A stretch of 47,838 nt of DNA from Myxococcales bacterium (GTDB taxonomy: Bacteria > Myxococcota > UBA727 > JABDBI01), in contig JAHFEF010000014.1 of the NCBI GenBank assembly GCA_023248545.1, positions 1 through 47,838 of the forward strand, read 5' to 3'. The translations under genes and the position numbers were made by a program. Of the stretch, positions 24,029 to 32,715 are shown piece after piece. The notes beneath the pieces are model-generated. The model ran no database searches and was not told the origin of the DNA. It saw nothing but the letters and a program-made list of their open reading frames with translations. Within the stretch, counting starts at the first letter, position 1, and each line of letters begins with the position of its first letter.

Positions 24029-24917
24029 TTGCCTTCCCTTAGTGACAGCATCCTGCGGCCCTTGTCGCAGTGGTGATGATGAGGAAGTTTCGCGTTGTTT
24101 GCAGCATCTTCCGAGGACAACTTCTTTGGGGGTGCAAGCTTATCTTCAATATGTCCAAAAACATCGTATTTATGTTTCTCTGACAACGTCACCCAAGCGA
24201 ATTAAGTATCTGAGACTGGTGCTTGACACGCTTGATTTAGAACAAGTTGAAAAAATCTATGTCGCCATTCCTCAGAAATACCGGGATAAAGAAGAGTATG
24301 GGATACCCGAATATTTGAAACTTTGGCCGAAACTAGAATTTATTAGAACCGAGAAAGACCTGGGCCCGATTATGAAACTGCTTCCGGCCATGGAAAAAAT
24401 TCAAGCCAATGAAGATCCTGAAGCGATTCTAGTGGTTTTCGATGACGACGTCGGACATTTCCCTGGTGTCATTGCAAAACTGGTTGAGATGGCAGTCAGC
24501 GAAAATAGCGTGGTTGGAGGATGTGGTTTTGATGTGTCTCATTGGGGAATTGAACGAGCAGTTTATTGGCCCCAGAAGGAACAACTGGTTGGGTTAAATC
24601 GAGATGTATTGGAAGGGCGCTGCGGAATTGCCTACCAGGTGAAGTTTGTTTCGGTAGCTCGAATGCTTGAACTTAGCCAAACTGGGGCAGACAAAGCTTG
24701 CAAAACATCGGACGACATTATTATTAACTATGTTCTTGCAGAGCAGAGCATTTCGAGAAAAATTATTTCGCCGAATTTTATTGATACAATTCGGCACTAC
24801 AACTATGGCCAACAGGAAGATGCCCTTCACAAAGGATCTGGATATGCTAAGACAAATTATGAAAATTCAGATCGTTATCAGTGTTGTCTGAAAAATATTT
24901 CAGAAGGTTCTCGATGA
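23997..24917 (+). CDS. DDD-motif glycosyltransferase-like lipoprotein A
   Basis: 306 residues from the ATG at 23997 (MTWLAKLLAISCLPLV), 32 bases inside rimO; slightly different starts are possible. The N-terminal signal ends near ASCGPC, so it is a probable lipoprotein. The body has a GT-A-like pattern: YVSLTTSPKRIKYLRLVL, KDLGPIMKLLPAMEKI, the DxD-type metal site VVFDDDVGHFPG, and a late CKTSDDIIINYVLAE. It is a paralogue of the protein at 27245-28189. GT-A enzymes use nucleotide sugars, which are not normally available outside the cytoplasm, so the exported location is puzzling. The stop overlaps the beta-barrel gene start (ATGA). Confidence 0.78.
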   Translation: MTWLAKLLAISCLPLVTASCGPCRSGDDEEVSRCLQHLPRTTSLGVQAYLQYVQKHRIYVSLTTSPKRIKYLRLVLDTLDLEQVEKIYVAIPQKYRDKEEYGIPEYLKLWPKLEFIRTEKDLGPIMKLLPAMEKIQANEDPEAILVVFDDDVGHFPGVIAKLVEMAVSENSVVGGCGFDVSHWGIERAVYWPQKEQLVGLNRDVLEGRCGIAYQVKFVSVARMLELSQTGADKACKTSDDIIINYVLAEQSISRKIISPNFIDTIRHYNYGQQEDALHKGSGYAKTNYENSDRYQCCLKNISEGSR

Positions 24918-25432
24918 AAAAAAAAGCGCTTCTTATTTTCATGTTTTCAGCCAACCTGTTTTCTGGGAGTATTTCTCTGGATTTCTCTCCAATCTTGACG
25001 GGTGGGCTGGGACTTCGTTACGAACACAGGATATTTAATTTTTTAAAACTGACTGTTCCATTGGAAGTCAAATCAGTCAAGCTTTCGCCATTGCCCAGCG
25101 AGGCGATTAGTGGTCTTCGCCTTTATGCGTGGAGTACGCTGCCAGAAATCACTGTGTTGACCGGAGCGGGAGCGCAACTGAATTATCAGGGTTGGTATAT
25201 CGAGCCGATGCTCAAATTGGGCTATTCGCAGGTGGTTTATTTGGGCCAGACCGGGGCTAAAAATCTATTTTTACTGCAGCCGACGTTTTTATTTGGCTAT
25301 AGTCAGACATTTAAAAATGGCTTGTTGATTAATATAGGCTTGGGTTTTTCAGCGCATTTATTTATGCCTGCCCAAGATGCCATGTCTTTTTGGTCACCGG
25401 ATGGTGTTTTAGCGGTGGGTTATGCATGGTAA
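24914..25432 (+). CDS. Small predicted outer-membrane beta-barrel
   Basis: 172 residues. Signal peptide MKKKALLIFMFSANLFSGSI, then alternating amphipathic strands (LTGGLGLRYEHRIFNFLKLT, WYIEPMLKLGYSQVVYLG, LLINIGLGFSAHLF) ending in an aromatic residue (VGYAW), the usual OMP C-terminal signature. Likely an eight-strand barrel. It is locked between two glycosyltransferase-like lipoprotein genes by a 4-base overlap upstream and a 1-base overlap downstream (TAATG). Confidence 0.75.
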   Translation: MKKKALLIFMFSANLFSGSISLDFSPILTGGLGLRYEHRIFNFLKLTVPLEVKSVKLSPLPSEAISGLRLYAWSTLPEITVLTGAGAQLNYQGWYIEPMLKLGYSQVVYLGQTGAKNLFLLQPTFLFGYSQTFKNGLLINIGLGFSAHLFMPAQDAMSFWSPDGVLAVGYAW

Positions 25433-26565
25433 TGAGAACACTGATTTTAGTTTTATGTTTGGCGGGATGTGGCCAGCAAGATCCTGTATTTTGCAAAGAT
25501 AGTCTAGGAATCAAAAGAACGGCCGACAAGCATGTCTTATCAAAATCGAGGAATTCACAAAATTTGGTTGTTTTGGCCATCGATACGGCTCCGACACAAA
25601 GATCGGGGCTGTTTGAGTCGGCATTGACGTTCTATGATTATGAGTATTATTTGCTAGGAGACGGCCCGAGCAAACAACAGGCGCATCCCGTGAGAAATGG
25701 CCTTTTTAGAGACTATTTTTTTTCTTATCGAATGTTTCGATATCAAGAAGCCCTAGACGCAATTATACAAGACAGAGGCCAGAAAGCTATTGTTGTCGTC
25801 ACAGACGCAAACGATGTGATGTTTGCTTTGGGTCCACAAGATATGCTACAAAAATTCCAAAGCATTGGAAAAGATATCGTTTTGAGCGGCGAAATGTTTC
25901 AAACAGCGACCCGTTTACCCTATATTACAAGACTAGCGAAAGATCTACACATGGAAGATCAATTGCAAAGCACAGATCCAAAAACCGTTGCGCTGGTTCA
26001 ACTGCTGCGTGATTTTGTGCTTCTAAAAGGTTCTGCATGGGGATATGGAGACGCGCCATTTGTACTTTGGATGCCGGAAGTTCAAAAAACTGTGAGCCTC
26101 ATTAAGAAGATTCCAATTGAGCCCAATGGTCCTGCAACAAAATATCGCTACGTGAATGCCGGCGGGATAATTGGCTATGCTGGAGCTCTCAAAAATGCGA
26201 TCCTGCAAATGAATATTCAGGTAGGAGATGACGATCAGGCTGATTGGAATCGTTGGTATGGCGAGCTTGGTTATCCAGGCGGAAATGCCATAATTGATTA
26301 TCAGCAACAGGTTTTAGCTGAAGTAAATGACCATTTTGGTGCAGAAGCAGCATTTAGGCTACTATATGATGATTTTCCAGTATTGCCGACCAAAAACGAA
26401 TTTGCGTTTGTTTGGAAGCCAAGCACCATGCCTGTTGCCTATCATTGTGCGGGTTGTGAACAGGCTAAGATGAGAGATTTCCATCGGCAAATTGTAAATG
26501 AATTACAAACGAGGTTTCGTATGTTTTCAGATGACCAGATGAAATTTGTGAACGAGTGTAGGTAA
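25432..26565 (+). CDS. PLOD-like glycosyltransferase lipoprotein
   Basis: 377 residues from the ATG at 25432. Canonical lipobox: LCLAGCGQQ. The body resembles the glycosyltransferase domain of procollagen lysyl hydroxylases (PLOD) and related collagen glycosyltransferases: KAIVVVTDANDVMFALGP (metal-site D-x-N-D), KYRYVNAGGIIGYAGALK, and DDDQADWNRW. Those enzymes add Gal or Glc to hydroxylysine. An exported bacterial lipoprotein version is unusual; the acceptor and donor are unknown. Start and neighbours overlap, so it belongs to the same transcript as lipoprotein A and the beta-barrel. Confidence 0.75.
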   Translation: MRTLILVLCLAGCGQQDPVFCKDSLGIKRTADKHVLSKSRNSQNLVVLAIDTAPTQRSGLFESALTFYDYEYYLLGDGPSKQQAHPVRNGLFRDYFFSYRMFRYQEALDAIIQDRGQKAIVVVTDANDVMFALGPQDMLQKFQSIGKDIVLSGEMFQTATRLPYITRLAKDLHMEDQLQSTDPKTVALVQLLRDFVLLKGSAWGYGDAPFVLWMPEVQKTVSLIKKIPIEPNGPATKYRYVNAGGIIGYAGALKNAILQMNIQVGDDDQADWNRWYGELGYPGGNAIIDYQQQVLAEVNDHFGAEAAFRLLYDDFPVLPTKNEFAFVWKPSTMPVAYHCAGCEQAKMRDFHRQIVNELQTRFRMFSDDQMKFVNECR

Positions 26566-26593
26566 CTGATATGTTCGAAACAGGAGCTGAGAG

Positions 26594-27259
26594 ATGTTTA
26601 GGAAAATATTTTTAGTTGGCCTTATTTTTGCTTTTGAAGCTCTGGCTCAATACACTGCGACATCCACGCATTTTGTCCCGATCCCATTACACCCTGATGC
26701 GCCCTCAAGGGTGGCTGTGGGCTTTGATTTTGCACCGACGCCTAGTTTCGAACTAGAGGCTGGCTATATCTATCAGCTGGGCGCCGGTTTTGACATCGGT
26801 GCAGGTCTGCATGGTGGGGTGATGGGGCTTAAAAATTATGGCATTCTCGGTTTGGACGTCATGTTTCGTTTTTTAAAGCCACTCGACGAAACCGTATTTA
26901 TTGGGCTTCAAGGTCAAGTCGGTTATGTATACACAGGGATTGGCAATGTCAGCATTGCGCTTAATGCTGGAAGTGCACTGCCGGTTACTGCGGGCTTCGT
27001 ATTGGGCGGGGTTGTTCGAGAGCTCAGCAGATTTTATTTTTTTCCGGCCGTTGAGTTTGGGCAAACGATGAATGCGGGGGACCCTTTATGGAAAAGTGGC
27101 ATTGGCCTTCGGTTTACTGTCGGATCGGCAATCTCTTTAAGTGATACGACCTATTTAGTGATTGAGACACGGCCGCGCATTACAAACTTTGTGGGCAGCC
27201 TATCGGCGCTGAATACCTTCACAATAGATGCCACGCTGGGGCTGCTATTTGACTTTTGA
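26594..27259 (+). CDS. Predicted outer-membrane beta-barrel
   Basis: 221 residues. Signal peptide MFRKIFLVGLIFAFEALAQ followed by regularly alternating beta strands (ELEAGYIYQLGAGFDIGAGL, LKNYGILGLDVMFRFLKPL, TVFIGLQGQVGYVYTG) ending LGLLFDF, the terminal-Phe OMP signature. AGGAG precedes the ATG. It is last in the plus-strand glycosyltransferase/OMP run and overlaps the opposing gene by 15 bases. The specific function is unknown. Confidence 0.75.
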   Translation: MFRKIFLVGLIFAFEALAQYTATSTHFVPIPLHPDAPSRVAVGFDFAPTPSFELEAGYIYQLGAGFDIGAGLHGGVMGLKNYGILGLDVMFRFLKPLDETVFIGLQGQVGYVYTGIGNVSIALNAGSALPVTAGFVLGGVVRELSRFYFFPAVEFGQTMNAGDPLWKSGIGLRFTVGSAISLSDTTYLVIETRPRITNFVGSLSALNTFTIDATLGLLFDF

Positions 27260-28189
27260 TCGAATATCTAACACGCAGCGTTGATAGCGCTCGCTGTTGG
27301 TTGTTCCTGAAAATCGACTATCCACCGAAGATCTTGGGGACCAGCCTTCAATATTAAGATGGATCTTATGGAGAGCGCCGTCTTCAGAACCAAATTCGAA
27401 CCGGTGAATATCCGGGAAAAATCGATTGACGACCCTGATTTTATCGACGCCTCTTTCGGCCAATACGTAGCTAATCACCAGGTCATCCGAAGTCCTACAG
27501 GCTTTGCTGAGCCGAGCAATTTCTTTCATGCGTTTGATATTCACAAACCGCGGACGATAAGCGATTGCACGCCAGCCCTCGACGGTGTCGCAATAGCTGA
27601 TTTCCCCAGAGCCACAAAAAGGCGCTTTTTGGGCTTTTCCGAGTTCCGGCCATTCTTCGGTCAAGATACCGAAAGTTTCGGCATAATTTCCAGCGCCGCT
27701 AATAATAGCTTTGGGAAACAGGTTTGCGTAATAAATCAGTTCGTTGATGGCACCTTTTGGAAACCCAACGTCGTCATCAACAGAAATAACAATCGCATTG
27801 GGATCTGTGGAGCCTATTTTTTCGATGGCTGGAAGCATCTTCATGATAGGACCTAGATCTTTTTGGTCCCGGGCGATAATCTCTATTTTTGGAAAATTTA
27901 AGAGCTCTTCGGGGATAGGGCCATATTCTTCGGTATCGCGATATTTTTCAGGCAGGGCCACGAATACTTTTTCAACATGTTCCAGGTCAAGTGTCTTGAG
28001 CATGGGCATGAGCTTCGAAACGCGCTTGGGTGAAGTTGAAAAAGAAATATAGACTTTATCAGGGACCGACGCCAAACTTCGTTTAGGCATGTTATTGAGG
28101 CATTGAATTGCTTCGTCATGGTTATCTGTATCGCAGAGCCCGCCACAGGATATGCAGCCAAGTAGAATAGCAATTAAAATCAGCCTCAT
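27245..28189 (-). CDS. DDD-motif glycosyltransferase-like lipoprotein B
   Basis: 314 residues. Signal MRLILIAILLGCISCGG with a Cys-rich lipobox region. It is clearly paralogous to lipoprotein A: YISFSTSPKRVSKLMPML, VEKVFVALPEKYRDTEEYG, KDLGPIMKMLPAIEKI, the metal site VISVDDDVGFPKG, and CRTSDDLVISYVLAERG. The start overlaps the GMC oxidoreductase stop by 4 bases, so it is the last gene of a minus-strand chain with the GMC and aldo/keto reductase genes. It probably acts on a surface glycan or glycoconjugate. Confidence 0.8.
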   Translation of the reverse strand: MRLILIAILLGCISCGGLCDTDNHDEAIQCLNNMPKRSLASVPDKVYISFSTSPKRVSKLMPMLKTLDLEHVEKVFVALPEKYRDTEEYGPIPEELLNFPKIEIIARDQKDLGPIMKMLPAIEKIGSTDPNAIVISVDDDVGFPKGAINELIYYANLFPKAIISGAGNYAETFGILTEEWPELGKAQKAPFCGSGEISYCDTVEGWRAIAYRPRFVNIKRMKEIARLSKACRTSDDLVISYVLAERGVDKIRVVNRFFPDIHRFEFGSEDGALHKIHLNIEGWSPRSSVDSRFSGTTNSERYQRCVLDIRSKVK

Positions 28190-29766
28190 TTAAAATTGTC
28201 CACCGCATAATCACAGGCTCGAGCTGTAATTGCCATTTGGGTCAGAGTCGGGTTTTGCCAGCCGGAAGTTGGCCAACAGGCCCCGTCCGTCACAAACACT
28301 TGTTTGTTTTCCCAAAGCTGGCCATAAGAATTAGTGACGGAATCTTTGGGACTGGTACCCATGCGGGCTCCACCGACTTCGTGAACAAACATGCCAGGGG
28401 TTGAAAGTGTCCATTCTTTTTGCATCTTGTTGATATGTCCTGATACAAATGGGGTATGAAACAAATCGGTGACGTTGGTAGCCACACATCCTGCTGCTTC
28501 AACAATTTCTAACGTCGCTTTTCTTCCAGCTTCTGCAATCGCGATGTCTTCTGGGTGCCAATGACAGGTAATATGCGCCGCTGGGATGCCCCACTTGTCT
28601 TTCACGGTCTGACTGAGTTCGATTTTATTGTCATGGTGAGGAAGGGTTTCAGAGCGCGCGCACAAAAATCCAATCGCGGCATCTCGGTGCTTGTGTAAAA
28701 ATCCAGGCACCGGCAAGCGCTGAATGCCACCCCAGATACCGAAGCCTCGCAAGTGATTTGCATCCTGTTGGCCAAGATTTTGGTACCGTGGGATCAAAAT
28801 ACTGTCGCTGCCCAACAAAGTATGTCGCTCTTGTTTTCGGCCGATGCCTGGCATATAAAAATAGACGTTTCCGGCGCTGTGGTCCATGATATAGCGACCG
28901 AGTACGCCAGAATCAGCGCCCAGATTGGAGTGCAGCAAGATGCGCACGCTTTCTAAGCTGGATGCGCACAGAAAAATTATTTTTCCCGTGGCCTCTTCCG
29001 TTTGCATCGTGCGATCGTCTACAAACTCGACGGTATTTTGTTGGATTTTTGAAACAACGGCCTGAGTTCTGATCGTCAATCTTCCAGTCTGTTCGGCTTG
29101 TCGAAGTGTTGTCCATAAAGTAGACAGCGGCGAAGTAGGTGAGCGGGTTGCGCGCATGCCGCGTGAGATTAATACTTTTGGGCCGTCAAAGTTTTTTTCG
29201 ACGCGGGCTTTGAAAATTTGCTCTGCTGGCGTCATGGGTCTTGGGTCTAAAAAATTGCCATCTGGCAACGCAGCCAAGTTATCACAAGACCCATGCACGC
29301 CTAAAATCGCCTCGAGTTCGGAGTAATAGGGCGCTAAATCGCTGTGAGAAATTGGCCAATTAGGCCCAAAGTGATCTAATTGGGCTGCCTGAAATTCGAA
29401 ATCTGAGAATCTGGGTGTGACAGCGTCCCAAGTGAGAGAGCGGCCCCCCAATTGCCGCCCCCGAATCCACCTAAATGGCTTGTCTTCAGGGTGTGTGTAG
29501 GGGTTATCCAAATCATCCACAAATAAATCGGGGTTCGTAGCCCAGTAAGCAGGATGTGATTTTTGCATGTCTTGGCGTTTGCCAATAAAATGCCGATAAA
29601 GTTGCTTGAGGCCATTGGGAACAAAAGATCCATAGGCCTGTTCGTGCGTGTATCTTGGCCCAGCTTCGAGCAATAAAACTTCGAGGCCTGATTCAGTCAG
29701 TTTTTTGGCTGCTACACTGCCATTAGGACCGGAGCCGACAATGATTGCGTCCCATAATTTTTTCAT
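28186..29766 (-). CDS. GMC-family flavin oxidoreductase
   Basis: 526 residues. FAD-binding GSGPNGSVAAKKLTESG near the N-terminus, RGRQLGGRSLTWDAVTPRF as the GMC signature, and the C-terminal FVTDGACWPTSGWQNPTLT typical of glucose/choline/cholesterol-oxidase-like members, with His and Asn in the active-site position (HEVGGARMGT). It oxidises an alcohol or sugar hydroxyl; the substrate is unknown. No signal peptide, so probably cytoplasmic. The 5' end overlaps the aldo/keto reductase by 44 bases and the 3' end overlaps lipoprotein B by 4, so the three are translationally coupled. Confidence 0.93.
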   Translation of the reverse strand: MKKLWDAIIVGSGPNGSVAAKKLTESGLEVLLLEAGPRYTHEQAYGSFVPNGLKQLYRHFIGKRQDMQKSHPAYWATNPDLFVDDLDNPYTHPEDKPFRWIRGRQLGGRSLTWDAVTPRFSDFEFQAAQLDHFGPNWPISHSDLAPYYSELEAILGVHGSCDNLAALPDGNFLDPRPMTPAEQIFKARVEKNFDGPKVLISRGMRATRSPTSPLSTLWTTLRQAEQTGRLTIRTQAVVSKIQQNTVEFVDDRTMQTEEATGKIIFLCASSLESVRILLHSNLGADSGVLGRYIMDHSAGNVYFYMPGIGRKQERHTLLGSDSILIPRYQNLGQQDANHLRGFGIWGGIQRLPVPGFLHKHRDAAIGFLCARSETLPHHDNKIELSQTVKDKWGIPAAHITCHWHPEDIAIAEAGRKATLEIVEAAGCVATNVTDLFHTPFVSGHINKMQKEWTLSTPGMFVHEVGGARMGTSPKDSVTNSYGQLWENKQVFVTDGACWPTSGWQNPTLTQMAITARACDYAVDNFK

Positions 29767-30484
29767 TTTCTTCCAAGTGTTTTAAGTTTCGACTACCAAC
29801 AATTGGAAAAACCGGAAAGGGTTGATTGGCTAGGTAAGTCAAAGCCGCTTCGGGTGATTTTGTTCCCCGAAGCGGAGCCCAGGCCAACACGGGAATTTGG
29901 GTGCGTGTATAGAAATCTCGGGCTGCTTGGTTGTGCCCGCCGGCGATGCTCACACAGCCTTTCCAAGGTTGCTTTTCCCAGGCGGCGAGCGAAAAATGCG
30001 GGCTGCTGGCTGCGATGTCGAGACCCAATTGCTGGATGCGCTCGTGGTGCCAGTTTGAAACACCATAATTTTTTATTTTGCCGCTTTGTTTGGAGCGCAC
30101 CAAAAAATCAGCGAGCGCTTGTAAATCGGCATCTGGGTGATCTCGGTGCAGCAAATATAAATCTAAATAGTCAGTTCGAAGGCGCCGTAGAGAGGCCTCT
30201 AGGTCTGCTTGAAGTGCCCCGAGTGTTAGCCGATTCGGAGCAATAATCGGGTGCGGATGACCCCCTTTTGAAATCAAAAATAGGCGATTTCGATTTTGCC
30301 TTGCGGCCATCCAGTGGCCGAATAATCTTTCGGTGCCGCCTATTTGGTACGAAGCGGCGAGATCGAAAGTTCTAAAGCCAGCATCAACGACGGAATCTAG
30401 AAAATAGAATTCTGATTTGGGCGTGCGCCAGACAGAACCCAGATGCGAAGTGCCAAGGATGATTGAATTGTCGATTAGTTCCAT
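29723..30484 (-). CDS. Aldo/keto reductase family protein
   Basis: 253 residues, somewhat shorter than typical AKRs (about 300). The catalytic tetrad is visible: Asp and Tyr in FDLAASYQIGGTERL, Lys in LFLISKGGHP, His in LYLLHRDHPDADL. TIM-barrel strands continue to WAPLRGTKSPEAA and VGSRNLKHLEEN. It reduces aldehydes or ketones with NAD(P)H; the substrate is unknown. The start overlaps the PIN-toxin stop by 10 bases, so it is translated from the toxin-antitoxin message. Confidence 0.92.
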   Translation of the reverse strand: MELIDNSIILGTSHLGSVWRTPKSEFYFLDSVVDAGFRTFDLAASYQIGGTERLFGHWMAARQNRNRLFLISKGGHPHPIIAPNRLTLGALQADLEASLRRLRTDYLDLYLLHRDHPDADLQALADFLVRSKQSGKIKNYGVSNWHHERIQQLGLDIAASSPHFSLAAWEKQPWKGCVSIAGGHNQAARDFYTRTQIPVLAWAPLRGTKSPEAALTYLANQPFPVFPIVGSRNLKHLEENEKIMGRNHCRLRS

Positions 30485-30885
30485 TGGTCGAGACTCAGAA
30501 CATGTGGACCAAGATTCTTTTTTAATGCTTTCCTGTCATCAGTTAGCCATCTGGCTTTAAGGTCGTGAGCTAACGCAAGATAAGTCGCGTCATAGCCGCT
30601 CAAGCCCTGGCAGCAAAACTCGGCGGCTTTGATGAGAGCTTGGTGCGATAGTCCTGAGGTTCGAAGACCCATTTTTGTGACCGAGGTAAGACATTTGCTG
30701 AGAAATACGAGGTCACTATTGGATTTTCTTGTAATGACCTGAAGGAGTTCAGAATAACATAAGTGGGGGATGATAAATTCCCTCGGGTGGTTGAGAGCAT
30801 AGCTCTGGACTTGCAACGCATTTTCGCGCAACGGCTCGCCGGTAAAAAACCATTTGACAATTACTGAAGCATCTAGAACCCACAT
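30475..30885 (-). CDS. vapC: PIN-domain (VapC-type) toxin
   Basis: 136 residues. PIN nuclease fold with acidic residues in the expected places: VLDASVIVKWFF (first Asp), IPHLCYSELLQVI (Glu), LSGYDATYLALAH (Asp) and WLTDDRKALKK (Asp). VapC toxins are Mg-dependent RNases cutting tRNA or rRNA. Its start overlaps the antitoxin stop by 1 base (TAATG) and its stop overlaps the aldo/keto reductase start. Confidence 0.92.
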   Translation of the reverse strand: MWVLDASVIVKWFFTGEPLRENALQVQSYALNHPREFIIPHLCYSELLQVITRKSNSDLVFLSKCLTSVTKMGLRTSGLSHQALIKAAEFCCQGLSGYDATYLALAHDLKARWLTDDRKALKKNLGPHVLSLDQWN

Positions 30886-31157
30886 TAGCTTCGAGATTCC
30901 CTGAGTTCTCTTATAATTACCTCAGTGGGTGTTGTATCAACCGCTGGTCTTGCAAGAGCTCTCATTTCTTTCAAAAGAGTATCTATTTCCTTGGCTGTTC
31001 TTTTATCTGCAAAGCGCTCTTCATAGTCTTGCAGAGAGATCAAGAACGCTGCTGGCCGTCTGCCTTTTTCGATCAAGACCGGCCCGCCTGCTTTTTGCAA
31101 TTCGACCAATGCCTTTCCCAGTGACTGTCTAAGTTGTAGTGCATTCATCGTTTTCAT
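30885..31157 (-). CDS. Phd/YefM-family antitoxin of the PIN toxin
   Basis: 90 residues. Phd-fold N-terminus (MNALQLRQSLGKALVELQKA, VLIEKGRRPAAFLISLQDYE), similar in plan to the antitoxin at 2379-2633, followed by a neutralising C-terminal tail. The pairing of a Phd-type antitoxin with a PIN toxin is a known mixed combination. A near-consensus promoter with a palindromic operator lies directly upstream, and the -10 box ends 6 bases before the ATG at 31157. Confidence 0.9.
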   Translation of the reverse strand: MKTMNALQLRQSLGKALVELQKAGGPVLIEKGRRPAAFLISLQDYEERFADKRTAKEIDTLLKEMRALARPAVDTTPTEVIIRELRESRS

Positions 31158-31163
31158 ACATCC

Positions 31164-31204
31164 ATCATACAGCTTGACACATTATATGTCAAATTAGGTG
31201 TCAA
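31164..31204 (-). promoter_or_regulatory. Promoter and operator of the Phd/PIN module
   Basis: Minus strand: -35 TTGACA (31192-31187), 17-base spacer, -10 TATGAT (31169-31164), then 6 bases to the ATG. Forward ttgacacattatatgtcaa (31174-31192) is an inverted repeat spanning the -35 and spacer, and a further half-site tgtcaa lies at 31199-31204, overlapping the MFS stop codon. This fits cooperative autorepression by the antitoxin. This promoter probably also drives the reductase, GMC and lipoprotein B genes. Confidence 0.8.
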
Positions 31205-32703
31205 GTGGCTGATTTTGAGTTTGTTTTAAGGGAGAAAAATACCAACACGAATGAAACGACGGTCAAGCCAGCGCAAATGAGCATGGCGATGCCGAGCATG
31301 TGGGTATAAACGGCGTCAGTGGTTCCAAGCACAACATTCCGCGTTGCCGGGGAGAAAGCATCGAGCAACTGATGGCTGGTTTCTTTCGATGTGAGAAATC
31401 CCTTCAAAACACTTGCTTGAATTACATCTGGGACGATGTGTATTGCGCGCAGTTTGCTGATGAGCCTGAGGTCTCCAAAATATCCCAGCAACAAGCCAAC
31501 GAAAGCCAGGCTGATGCTTCCGCCGGCGAGACCAACCATGGTCATCACCCCGGAAGCAAACCCCGTTTTCTCCTTGGGGACAGTCGACAAAGCGCCGGTG
31601 CCCAATCCTGTCGTTGAGATGCCTTGGCCAAGGCCCATCAAGAAGAAAGGCAGCACAAAAAAATTCAGAGAGCTGGTCAGTTGAATCCTCCCTAAAATAC
31701 AGAAACCCACGCTGGCCAGCAGAAGCCCAAATAGCGTTGGTTTTTGAAAGCCGATTCGGTCAATGAGTCGCCCGCCAAACGCCGACATTGCCCCAAACGA
31801 TAAAGTGAGAGGCAGGAAGGCGAGCCCACTTTTCAGGGCGCTCCAGCCTAAAACGTGTTGGAAATAGAGGGCCATCACAAACAACACCACAATCCAAGTG
31901 CAGGACGTGAGAAAGCGTGCTGCAAGAGCACCCATAAAGGGTGTATTTCCGAGCAGACTGAGATCAATGAGTGGAAACTGCGCGTGTTTCTCTCGGTAGA
32001 TGAAAAGGCCAAATCCAATCATCGCTAGTACCAACATGCCGATAAAATCGGCCGATCCCCAGCCCCACGTATTGGCTTTCTGAATTGCATAAATCAAAGC
32101 GAAAAGAGATAGCGAAAACAGCAACGATCCAGCGTAGTCAATGCTCTCTGGCTGGCACACGTCTTTTTCTCGAGCTGCCCAATAAGTTGCCACAGCGACG
32201 ATGAGTCCCAGTGGGACATTCAGCCAAAAAATTCCGCGCCAACTTAATTCTTGAACGAGATAACCGCCGACCAAGGGTCCGACGGCCATCGCAAGGCCAC
32301 CCACACCCGTTAACATTCCGATGGCGGATCCGCGCTTGTTTGGACTGACGCCACCATAGGCGATTGCCATCGTGGCTGGCCAGAGCATTGCACCGCCAAT
32401 ACCCTGCAGTACGCGGCTCGCGATGATCCACCCAACCGATGGAGCAAAACCACCCAATGCGGAAGAGAGGGCGAAAATAAAAACACCTAGGTAAAAAATT
32501 CGCTTGCGACCAAATGTGTCCCCGATGCGTCCGCCGACGACCATGAATCCGGCCAGGGCCAACAGGTAGCCATTGAGAATCCACTGGAGCTGGGGCAGGG
32601 CTGCTCCTGTTTCGCGCTGAATGCTAACCAAAGCAATGTTGACAGCAGTGGCATCAATGCCGACCATCAGAATGGCCAGGCTCATGGCAAAGAGGATGAA
32701 CAT
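31201..32703 (-). CDS. MFS multidrug exporter, DHA2 (14-TM) type
   Basis: 500 residues of predicted inner-membrane helices. The N-terminus carries the DHA2 features: MVGIDATAVNIALVSIQRET (motif D1-like), WILNGYLLALAGFMVVGGRI, DTFGRKRIFYLG (motif A) and GIGGAMLWPATMAI (motif C-like). EmrB/QacA-type proteins export hydrophobic drugs by proton antiport; the real substrate is not inferable. It ends 43 bases before the antitoxin gene on the same strand and begins 12 bases after namZ. Confidence 0.92.
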   Translation of the reverse strand: MFILFAMSLAILMVGIDATAVNIALVSIQRETGAALPQLQWILNGYLLALAGFMVVGGRIGDTFGRKRIFYLGVFIFALSSALGGFAPSVGWIIASRVLQGIGGAMLWPATMAIAYGGVSPNKRGSAIGMLTGVGGLAMAVGPLVGGYLVQELSWRGIFWLNVPLGLIVAVATYWAAREKDVCQPESIDYAGSLLFSLSLFALIYAIQKANTWGWGSADFIGMLVLAMIGFGLFIYREKHAQFPLIDLSLLGNTPFMGALAARFLTSCTWIVVLFVMALYFQHVLGWSALKSGLAFLPLTLSFGAMSAFGGRLIDRIGFQKPTLFGLLLASVGFCILGRIQLTSSLNFFVLPFFLMGLGQGISTTGLGTGALSTVPKEKTGFASGVMTMVGLAGGSISLAFVGLLLGYFGDLRLISKLRAIHIVPDVIQASVLKGFLTSKETSHQLLDAFSPATRNVVLGTTDAVYTHMLGIAMLICAGLTVVSFVLVFFSLKTNSKSAT

Positions 32704-32715
32704 GGCGTGAGCATA

